Below, one piece after another: positions 1-5,275 of a stretch of 17,695 nt of DNA. Source of the stretch: JAJPHT01 sp035526585 (lineage in GTDB: Archaea > Thermoplasmatota > SW-10-69-26 > JACQPN01 > JAJPHT01); NCBI GenBank assembly GCA_035526585.1, contig DATLCC010000096.1, forward strand, positions 1-17,695. Direction: 5' to 3'. The position numbers were made by a program, and so were the translations under genes. The stretch's first letter is position 1. Every line of letters begins with the position of its first letter. A model generated the notes under the pieces. That model ran no database searches. It was not told the origin of the DNA and worked only from the letters and a program-made list of their open reading frames with translations.

Positions 1-4
1 CCAC

Positions 5-195
5 GTGTTCGGCGACATCCGCGACCTCAGTCCCGGATAAGCCGAACACCACTCACACATGTGTTCGGCGACATCCGCGACCTCAGTCGCGGCTAAGCCG
101 AACACCACTCACACATGTGTTCGGCGACATCCGCGACTTCAGTCGCGGAGAAGCCGGACACCGCTCACACGATGTGTTCGGCGACATCGTGGACT
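5..195. repeat. Tandem 56-57 bp hairpin repeat overlapping the 3' end of pyrI
   Basis: Three near-identical units start at 5, 61 and 117 (periods 56, 56, 57), and a fourth, diverging copy starts at 174 inside pyrI. Each full unit has an outer 9-bp inverted repeat (GTGTTCGGC / GCCGAACAC), an inner 7-bp one (CCGCGAC / GTCGCGG) and a CTCA or TTCA loop. An 11-12 nt linker, CACTCACACAT or a variant, separates units. Unit 1 has one mismatch in the inner stem (GTCCCGG) and unit 3 has a G-T wobble in the outer stem. On the minus strand, each unit begins with the bases that encode the last codons of pyrI (DVAEH), so the array looks like serial duplication of the pyrI 3' end plus its untranslated tail. 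It reaches the window edge and may continue. There are no unique spacers, so it is not CRISPR. Function unknown. Confidence 0.9.
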
Positions 196-617
196 TCGCG
201 GTCGCAGTAGCCGCAGCGCAGCCGCAGAGGCTCCCGCGCGGCGACGAGGAACTGCGTCTTCACGGGCTCGTGGTTCGTGACGCAGTTCGGGTTCGGGCAC
301 TTCACGAGGCCGCTCACCTTCTCGGGAAGCTGCACGACCTCCTTGCGGATGACCTCGTACTCGCGGACGATGTTGATCGTCGCCTGCGGCGCGATGAGCG
401 AGATCTTGTTGACCTCGGTGGGGTCGAGCTCGCGATCCTCGATCTTGAGGATGTCCTTGCGCCCCTTCGCGGACGGGACGTTCATCGCGGCAGTGAGGAC
501 CGAGGTCCAGCCTGGGCGCGGCATGTTGAGGATGCGGAGCACGCGGATGGCGTTCCCGGGCGCGATGTGGTCGATGACCGTGCCATTGCGGATGGGCTGG
601 ACCTTCAGCTCCTGCAT
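165..617 (-). CDS. pyrI: Aspartate carbamoyltransferase regulatory subunit
   Basis: This is the non-catalytic subunit of aspartate transcarbamoylase. It carries the nucleotide effector site and docks onto PyrB trimers through a zinc domain, in the cytosol. The 150-residue product has the usual family length. The N-terminal allosteric domain includes IDHI at about 15-18 and the segment VLRILNM. The C-terminal zinc site is complete: C107, C112, C135 and C138 in CPNPNC and CGYC. The ATG at 615-617 has a strong SD (GAGGAGGT) inside the end of pyrB, and only one base separates it from the pyrB stop, so the two are co-transcribed and translationally coupled. The last codons (VAEHIV) and the stop lie in the repeat-related sequence at the window edge, yet the tail has the normal length, so it is probably native and the source of the repeats. 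Confidence 0.96.
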   Translation of the reverse strand: MQELKVQPIRNGTVIDHIAPGNAIRVLRILNMPRPGWTSVLTAAMNVPSAKGRKDILKIEDRELDPTEVNKISLIAPQATINIVREYEVIRKEVVQLPEKVSGLVKCPNPNCVTNHEPVKTQFLVAAREPLRLRCGYCDREVHDVAEHIV

Positions 618-618
618 T

Positions 619-1602
619 CTAACGTACCTCCTCAGAGTGACGCCTCTGAGGATAAGGCGCGCTCGGAAGCGCGCCGGTATCCAGGCCCAGGAGGTCCGCG
701 AGAAGAGCCATGCGTACGGGCACGCCGTACGCAGCCTGCTCGAAGTACTTCGCAGCCGGCGTCTCGTCCACGCTCGCGTCGATCTCGCCGACGCGCGGCA
801 ACGGGTGCATGACGATGATGCCCTTCTTGCCGTTCGCGAGAAGCTGGTTCGTGACCTTGAACACGCCCTGCACCTTGCGGTACTCGTCGAGGTCGGGGAA
901 GCGCTCCTTCTGGATGCGCGTCATGTAGAGCACGTCCGTCTCCGCGATCACTTCCTCGAGCGTCGCGGCCGTCCGGACCTTCGCGCCCATGCGCTCGAGA
1001 TGATCGCGCATGTCCTGCGGCACCTGCAACGCCTCGGGCGCAACGAAGATCATGTCGACGCCGTACATCGCGAGCGCCTGCGCGAGCGAGTGCACGGTAC
1101 GGCCGTACTTCAGATCGCCCGCGATCGCGACCGTGTTGTGCGCGATCGTGCCCTTCGCCTTGCGGATCGTGAAGAGGTCCGCGAGCGTCTGCGTCGGGTG
1201 CTGCCCGGCGCCGTCGCCGCCGTTCACGACGGGAACGCGGCTCGCGCGCGCCGCGAGGCGGGCGGCGCCCTCGCGCGGGTGGCGCAGCACGATCACATCG
1301 CTGTACGCCGCCACCATGCGGATCGTGTCGGTGAGCGTCTCGCCCTTCTGCGACGACGTCGAGCCCGGCTCCGCGACGCTGATGACGTCGCCGCCGAGCC
1401 GATGCATCGCGCTCTCGAAGGAGAGGCGCGTCCGGGTCGAAGGCTCGAAGAAGAGCGTCGCCAGGATCTTCCCGTCCGCAAGGTCGAGGCGCGCCTCGCC
1501 GCGGCTCGCCGGAAGGAGCTTCTCGGCGGAATCCAGGAGGCGGTCCATGTCCGCGACGGTGAGGTCGCCGATGTGGCAAAGGTGGCGTACCGGGCCCCGC
1601 AT
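619..1602 (-). CDS. pyrB: Aspartate carbamoyltransferase catalytic subunit
   Basis: This enzyme condenses carbamoyl phosphate and L-aspartate to N-carbamoyl-L-aspartate, the committed step of pyrimidine synthesis. The product has 327 residues. The carbamoyl-phosphate loop FFEPSTRTR lies at about 51-59. The 80s-loop serine and lysine are S81 and K86, donated to the neighbouring subunit. HPREGA is at 108-113, GQHPTQTLAD at about 133-142, GDLKYGRTVHSL in the aspartate domain, and HPLPR near 267. These distinguish it from ornithine carbamoyltransferase. The ATG at 1600-1602 fits the family N-terminus. There is no SD, but a TATA-like CTTTATCC is centred about 26 bp upstream, so the mRNA is probably leaderless. 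pyrI follows after one base. Confidence 0.97.
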   Translation of the reverse strand: MRGPVRHLCHIGDLTVADMDRLLDSAEKLLPASRGEARLDLADGKILATLFFEPSTRTRLSFESAMHRLGGDVISVAEPGSTSSQKGETLTDTIRMVAAYSDVIVLRHPREGAARLAARASRVPVVNGGDGAGQHPTQTLADLFTIRKAKGTIAHNTVAIAGDLKYGRTVHSLAQALAMYGVDMIFVAPEALQVPQDMRDHLERMGAKVRTAATLEEVIAETDVLYMTRIQKERFPDLDEYRKVQGVFKVTNQLLANGKKGIIVMHPLPRVGEIDASVDETPAAKYFEQAAYGVPVRMALLADLLGLDTGALPSAPYPQRRHSEEVR

Positions 1603-1623
1603 GCCGCGCCATCCGGGGGCGGT

Positions 1624-1632
1624 GGATAAAGG
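1624..1632 (-). promoter_or_regulatory. TATA-like box of pyrBI, leaderless type
   Basis: On the minus strand this reads CCTTTATCC, an A/T island in GC-rich sequence. Its centre lies about 26 bp before the pyrB ATG. In archaea transcription starts about 25-28 bp downstream of the box centre, so the transcript would begin at or next to the start codon. The absence of an SD before pyrB agrees. Inferred from sequence only. Confidence 0.5.
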
Positions 1633-1640
1633 CTTTCGAC

Positions 1641-1669
1641 CGAGCGCGCCGGCCTACCCGGCGCGCTCG
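1641..1669 (-). terminator. 12-bp perfect hairpin over the stop codon of the VOC gene
   Basis: CGAGCGCGCCGG and CCGGCGCGCTCG form a perfect 12-bp stem around a 5-base loop (1653-1657) that contains most of the VOC gene's TAG stop. It lies just upstream of the pyrB TATA-like box, so it could insulate pyrBI from read-through. No T-run follows it on the minus strand, so a terminator role is only a suggestion. Confidence 0.4.
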
Positions 1670-2019
1670 CGAAGCTCGATCTTGTTCCCGAACGGGTCGA
1701 GCGCGTAGAACCCGCGCGTCCCGACCTCAGGCGGCGCATCGTAATGCCGAAAACGCGCCTTGTCCAGCGCCATGCGCATCGCTTCGGCCTTGTCCACGCG
1801 GAAGCGCGCCAAGGGCTTCGACTGATCCGGCTTGAAGCCGACGAGCGGGATCACCTTGAACAACCCCGAATCGCACTGGAACCACACGCCCCGCTCGCCC
1901 GGCGGCTTCATCGCCTCCCGAAGCCCCAGCAGCTGGCCGTAGTAACGGCGCGCGTCCGCGTCGCCACCCGGCGGCATCTGCACGCCCTCCCCCATCTCCT
2001 TCGACACCGCCTTCGGCAC
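1654..2019 (-). CDS. VOC (glyoxalase/bleomycin-resistance fold) family protein
   Basis: This is a small single-domain vicinal-oxygen-chelate protein of up to 121 residues. PPGGDADARRYYGQLLGL is the typical first-module helix of this subfamily, followed by a WF strand, RFRVDKAEA and the closing strand YALDPFGNKIEL. Such proteins act as glyoxalase-like isomerases, dioxygenases or antibiotic-binding proteins; the substrate cannot be told here and metal ligands are not certain. The longest start is GTG at 2017-2019. An ATG at 1993-1995 gives a shorter N-terminus (MGEGVQMPPGG) closer to the family norm, so it may be the true start. The gene is divergent from the DedA gene and upstream of pyrB, with a strong hairpin over its stop codon. 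Confidence 0.85.
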   Translation of the reverse strand: MPKAVSKEMGEGVQMPPGGDADARRYYGQLLGLREAMKPPGERGVWFQCDSGLFKVIPLVGFKPDQSKPLARFRVDKAEAMRMALDKARFRHYDAPPEVGTRGFYALDPFGNKIELRERAG

Positions 2020-2026
2020 AAGGCCC

Positions 2027-2045
2027 GCGACCGCTGCGCGGTCGC
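2027..2045. other. Inverted repeat in the divergent VOC/DedA intergenic region
   Basis: GCGACCG and CGGTCGC form a perfect 7-bp stem with a 5-base loop, directly upstream of the longest VOC start. Nearby, CGCCGGCGAG occurs twice (2074-2083 and 2085-2094). The 113-bp divergent gap has no convincing TATA-like box. The repeats could be an operator or chance in GC-rich DNA. Confidence 0.25.
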
Positions 2046-2132
2046 TTCAACCTAGGGCAGGGTGGGGCCCGGACGCCGGCGAGGCGCCGGCGAGCCGCAA
2101 ACCTCCTGAGGAGAGCCGACCCTCGCGAGCCG

Positions 2133-2783
2133 TTGGCCCTCGCCGGCATCCTCGACACGCTCGCCCAACTGAGCCTCGACACCGTCGAGCGCCTCCACTA
2201 CCCAGGCATCTTCCTCCTCATGACCATGGAAAGCATGGTCCTCCCCGTCCCCAGCGAAGCCGTCCTCCCCCCCGCCGGCTGGCTCGCCTACGAAGGCAAG
2301 ATGAACCTCTGGATCGCCCTCCTCGCCGCCACCCTCGGCACCCTCGTCGGCTCCCTCCTCAGCTACGCCATGGGCTACTACGGCCTGCGCCCCCTCCTCG
2401 AACGCTACGGCAAGTACGCCCTCGTCAAACCCCACCACCTCGACCTCACCCACACCTTCTTCGAACGCCGCGGCGGAGCCCTCGCCATCTTCCTCGCCCG
2501 CTTCGTCCCCATCGTCCGCCACCTCATCAGCATCCCCGCGGGCAGCGCACGCATGCCCATCGTGCCCTTCCTCGCCGCCACCCTTGCCGGCGGCGCGGCA
2601 TGGAACCTCATCCTCCTCGCCGCCGGCTACAAACTCGGCGAAAACTGGCACAGCGTCACCGAATACGTCGAAGGCACCAAGTGGACGGTCCTCGCGCTCA
2701 CGATCGTCCTCGTCGCCGGCGCCGCCGTCGGATGGTGGCTCAAAAAACGTCGCGACACCGGCACCCGGCTGCCCGGCGAATGA
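2133..2783 (+). CDS. DedA family (SNARE-associated) integral membrane protein
   Basis: The 216-residue polytopic protein belongs to the DedA superfamily, whose bacterial members have been linked to flipping of undecaprenyl phosphate or other lipids and to membrane homeostasis. The family's acidic and proline signature is at about 33-42 (ESMVLPVPSE). The conserved FLARFVPIVRHLISIPAG is at about 120-137, followed by M141 and the helix GGAAWNLILLAAGY. Further hydrophobic helices span about 59-80 and 184-203, and the C-terminal tail is basic (KKRRD). The start is TTG at 2133. A GAGGAG stretch lies about 17-20 bases upstream, somewhat far, and no in-frame ATG appears before codon 30, which lies inside the conserved region. 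It is convergent with the TerB-like gene. The substrate in archaea is not established. Confidence 0.92.
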   Translation: MALAGILDTLAQLSLDTVERLHYPGIFLLMTMESMVLPVPSEAVLPPAGWLAYEGKMNLWIALLAATLGTLVGSLLSYAMGYYGLRPLLERYGKYALVKPHHLDLTHTFFERRGGALAIFLARFVPIVRHLISIPAGSARMPIVPFLAATLAGGAAWNLILLAAGYKLGENWHSVTEYVEGTKWTVLALTIVLVAGAAVGWWLKKRRDTGTRLPGE

Positions 2784-2916
2784 ACGCGGCCAACTTCGTG
2801 TGAAGCCCGGAAAGAGTTGATATCCCTCCGACCACTTGCATGCGATCGACTCAGCAAGCTGTCGCGACGCTGGCATGCGACCCAAGCACGCGCGCACGAT
2901 GCGCGGCGCGGGCAGA

Positions 2917-3004
2917 CGCTACCGGTGCCATCGACGACCGCAGTCGTCGTGAGGGCGCGAGGGCGCGCCCGGTCCGCGAAGCGGGCGCGCCCGAAGCGGT
3001 AGCG
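2917..3004. ncRNA. Candidate structured RNA or multibranch element in intergenic DNA
   Basis: Within the 2784-3225 gap, nested inverted repeats could form a three-way junction. The closing stem is CGCTACCG (2917-2924) with CGGTAGCG (2997-3004). Inside lie one hairpin CGACGAC-CGCA-GTCGTCG (2932-2949) and another, GGGCGCGCCCG paired with CGGGCGCGCCC (2961-2971 / 2982-2992). No open frame here looks like a protein and no known RNA family (tRNA, SRP, RNase P) was recognised. Strand is unknown; on the plus strand it would be the 3' UTR of the DedA gene. Chance pairing in GC-rich sequence remains possible. Confidence 0.3.
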
Positions 3005-3111
3005 CCAGCGGTCTCGTGTGCGGTGGTGGCGGGGGAGGGCCCTCGGTGGAACGAGGCACCCAGAGGAAGAACAGGAGTTGCGGAGAGCGCGATACCGACG
3101 CGCGCGCAGCG

Positions 3112-3133
3112 CGACCGAGCCGAAGCGAGGTCG
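3112..3133 (+). other. Small hairpin with tandem GA/GA internal loop
   Basis: On the plus strand CGACC-GA-GC-CGAA-GC-GA-GGTCG can fold as two short stems around a GA/GA internal loop, the arrangement that makes tandem sheared G-A pairs. A second element of the same design lies at 3204-3226. Both would be in the 3' UTR of the DedA transcript. Confidence 0.3.
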
Positions 3134-3139
3134 ATAGTC

Positions 3140-3193
3140 CTGGTGGTTTTTTCTAAGGCGCGGCCGCAGCCGCGCCGAAGAAAAAACCACCAG
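3140..3193. terminator. 54-bp hairpin, probable bidirectional terminator
   Basis: The outer arms CTGGTGGTTTTTTCT (3140-3154) and its exact complement (3179-3193) form 15 perfect pairs. After a 2x2 mismatch, GGCGCGGC and GCCGCGCC add 8 pairs around a CGCA loop. Both strands show a six-T run in the first arm. It sits between the convergent DedA (plus) and TerB-like (minus) genes, where a two-way terminator is expected. Confidence 0.6.
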
Positions 3194-3203
3194 TCAGGCG
3201 GTG

Positions 3204-3226
3204 GAAAACGAGCGAAGCGAGTTTTC
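3204..3226. terminator. Hairpin at the stop codon of the TerB-like gene
   Basis: GAAAAC and GTTTTC pair around GAGCGAAGCGA, which on the plus strand can add a GA/GA internal loop and a GC-GAA-GC mini-hairpin. On the minus strand it follows directly after the TAG of the TerB-like gene and carries a TTTT run in its second arm, so it may end that transcript together with the larger hairpin next to it. Confidence 0.4.
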
Positions 3227-3666
3227 TACCCGCGGTTCTTGATCGCGATCACTTCGACGATCTTGACGGCGTCGCCGTCGTTGACGAGGAGCGTCTTCTG
3301 GATCTTCTCGAGGAAGCGCTTCTCTTCGGGGGCGACGTTGCCGTCGGCCATGAGGGGGTCGGCGGCGAGCGCGAAGGCGGTCTGCTTGAGCTCGGGGCGG
3401 ATGGCGTTGCTGCTCAGGTCGAGGAGCTTGTCGACGCCTTCGGTGCGGGCGACCTTGATGAGCTTCTCGAAGACCTTGTTGACGTCGCGGTTGCTCATGC
3501 CTTGGTAGAGCTTCATGCGGGCGAGGCTTGTGCCGAGGCCGGCGGCTTCCTCTTCCGTGATCATGCCGTCGCTGGCGATGGCGGCGAGGGCGATGCCGGC
3601 CATGCCTTCGGCTTCGGTGAGCTTGTCGGTGGCGGTGCTGCCGAGGACTTTGTCGAAGAGGCCCAT
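3226..3666 (-). CDS. TerB-like (tellurite-resistance fold) protein
   Basis: This soluble 146-residue helical protein opens with MGLFDKVLG, a start common among small TerB-domain proteins. Two acidic DG sites in similar settings, D33-G34 (IASDGMITEEE) and D108-G109 (LMADGNVAPEE), match the pseudo-symmetric metal-binding helices of the TerB fold. TerB domains have been tied to metal sensing, stress response and membrane-linked complexes; the role of this stand-alone protein is not known. The ATG at 3664-3666 has a clear SD (AGGAGAC, 7-base spacer), unlike the leaderless genes in this window. It lies 70 bp downstream of the hydrolase gene on the same strand and could be read from its own promoter or by read-through. 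It ends at hairpins shared with the DedA gene. Confidence 0.85.
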   Translation of the reverse strand: MGLFDKVLGSTATDKLTEAEGMAGIALAAIASDGMITEEEAAGLGTSLARMKLYQGMSNRDVNKVFEKLIKVARTEGVDKLLDLSSNAIRPELKQTAFALAADPLMADGNVAPEEKRFLEKIQKTLLVNDGDAVKIVEVIAIKNRG

Positions 3667-3736
3667 GGTGGATGTCTCCTGGCGCCGCGAAGTCGGGTAG
3701 GGTAGATGAAGCTTGCTTGCGGCTCGTGGCTGGCGC

Positions 3737-5236
3737 TCATTCCTCGACGACGGGCAGCGTCACCGTCAGGTCCGTGAGGAGCGCGGCGCCGGGCGCGCGC
3801 TGTCCGTTGTGGGCGTACCATTCGTTGAGGCCGTCGATTCGCAGCAGGAGCTTGTCCCCCTCGTTCAGGCGGGCTGCGACGGCGACGAGGTCGAGGTCGA
3901 GCGGTTCGCCGGGGACGAGGCGGATGGGCTGCGTCTGGTCGTCGACGATGCGTTCGTGGCCGTCGGGGGAGAGGATGACGAGACCCGCGAAGGCGAGCCC
4001 TTCGACGACGATGCCGTCGGTCCCGGTGGCGCGCAGGTGCGGGATGCCGGCGAGGAGCGCGGGGCCGTCGAGGACGGGGAGGGCGACGCTGCCCGCGCCT
4101 TCGGGCACGAGGATCGCCGGGATCGCGACGTCGAGCGCGCCCGTGGGCAGCGCGTCGAACGTGACGCATTCTCCGTCGTCGAGCGCGAAGCTGATCTCCG
4201 GCACGCCGCTCGCGGGCCCGCTCATGAGGCGCTCCTCGAGCCAGCCCGCGATGACGTCCGCGTTCACGCCGCAGGGGCCCTCCTCCTGGAACGTCTCCGC
4301 GCGTGCGGGCGTCGTGCCCAGCGGCTGGAGGGACGGGAGCACGTGGCCGGTGAGGTGCGTGAAGAGGCGCACGTCCTGGCCGGGCTTCGCGTTCAACGCC
4401 TCGTACCCGCGGAGCGCGTTGTTGGCGTTGAAGAGCACGTCGGGCATGCCCTGGATGAAAAGGACGTCGGCGTCGATGTTGGCGAGGACCGGGCTCGATC
4501 CTTCGAAGTGGTCGAGCGCCTCCTGCGGGACTTCGCCCGTGAGGAGGATGGCGGCGTACCAGTCGTCGATGCGTGGGTCGTAGCGGACGCCGCCCTGCTT
4601 CGCGAGGCCGATCAGCGCATCGAGCCAGACGCTCTTGGGCGCGTGCTCGGGGGCGAGCGAGTAGGGGAGGTCGGTCCATGTGATCTCGGGCGCGATGGCG
4701 TCGAGGCGCCTGTCGTGGCTCGCGGCGGTGAGCTGCATGCCGCCCGCGTAGCTGTAACCCGCGCCGCCGGCGATGATATCGTTCGGGATGCCGCTCGCGG
4801 GCTCCTTCGCGACCCAGTCGAGCGTGGCGGCGTAGTCGAGGACGGCGATCGTGTCCTTGACCTCGAAGTCCTTGTGGTGGACCTCGGCGATCGCCTGGCT
4901 CTCCCCATGGCCGCGCTCGTCGATCGTGATGACGCCGAGCCCGTCGCCCCACAGGCGCCCCACGATCCCGCTGCCGTCGGTGATGCGCGATCCGCCCCAG
5001 CCGTGGCTGTGGAGGATGATGGGGACGGGGCTCCCGGCGCTCGCGCCCGCGGGCCGGTAGACCGTGATGGGGACGATCGTGCCGTCGAAGCTCACGACGC
5101 TCGCGTCGTAGCTCGTGGCGGTCGCCGCGTCCGCCTCGGGCGCGGGGAGGGCGTCGTCGCGCGCGCCCGTGAAGAGGGCGGTCGCGGCGACGACGAGGAG
5201 GACCGCGAGGGCGAGGGCGACGAGGGAGGAGCGCAG
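3737..5236 (-). CDS. Exported alpha/beta hydrolase, X-Pro dipeptidyl-peptidase/CocE type
   Basis: This is a probable secreted serine hydrolase. Counting from the in-frame GTG at 5093-5095 (452 residues), HSHGWGG at 29-35 is the oxyanion strand-loop, DERGHGES follows at about 59-66, and the nucleophile elbow AGYSYAGG puts Ser at 115. An acid candidate follows FIQGMPD, and the His is probably in THLTGHV. The C-terminal third is beta-rich, like the jelly-roll of X-Pro dipeptidyl-peptidases and acyl esterases. The frame stays open upstream of the GTG and encodes a good signal peptide (LVALALAVLLVVAATALF) but has no ATG, GTG or TTG. The best start is CTG at 5234-5236, nine bases after GGAGG, giving 499 residues. 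It follows the FG-GAP gene by 39 bases in one operon. The substrate (peptide or ester) is unknown. Confidence 0.85.
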   Translation of the reverse strand: MRSSLVALALAVLLVVAATALFTGARDDALPAPEADAATATSYDASVVSFDGTIVPITVYRPAGASAGSPVPIILHSHGWGGSRITDGSGIVGRLWGDGLGVITIDERGHGESQAIAEVHHKDFEVKDTIAVLDYAATLDWVAKEPASGIPNDIIAGGAGYSYAGGMQLTAASHDRRLDAIAPEITWTDLPYSLAPEHAPKSVWLDALIGLAKQGGVRYDPRIDDWYAAILLTGEVPQEALDHFEGSSPVLANIDADVLFIQGMPDVLFNANNALRGYEALNAKPGQDVRLFTHLTGHVLPSLQPLGTTPARAETFQEEGPCGVNADVIAGWLEERLMSGPASGVPEISFALDDGECVTFDALPTGALDVAIPAILVPEGAGSVALPVLDGPALLAGIPHLRATGTDGIVVEGLAFAGLVILSPDGHERIVDDQTQPIRLVPGEPLDLDLVAVAARLNEGDKLLLRIDGLNEWYAHNGQRAPGAALLTDLTVTLPVVEE

Positions 5237-5256
5237 GGGGGAACGCCTCCCCCCTG
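5234..5256 (-). promoter_or_regulatory. Hairpin covering SD and putative CTG start of the hydrolase
   Basis: On the minus strand CAGGGGGGA-GGCGT-TCCCCCCTG forms a perfect 9-bp stem with a 5-base loop. The purine-rich SD (GGGAGG) lies in the first arm and loop, and the CTG codon is the last three bases of the second arm. In the mRNA the start region would be hidden until the stem opens, for example by ribosomes ending the upstream gene 20 bases before it. Confidence 0.45.
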
Positions 5257-5275
5257 GAGCGACCGGCGCCCGTCT

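Noticed and set aside
5..173. Repeats at the left edge as a CRISPR array
   Set aside because: The units are contiguous with an almost invariant linker and no unique spacers, and they derive from pyrI.
2627..3190. Minus-strand open frame in the dedA-terB gap
   Set aside because: Composition is Arg/Ser-rich without domain signal; it overlaps dedA and begins inside the terminator hairpin.
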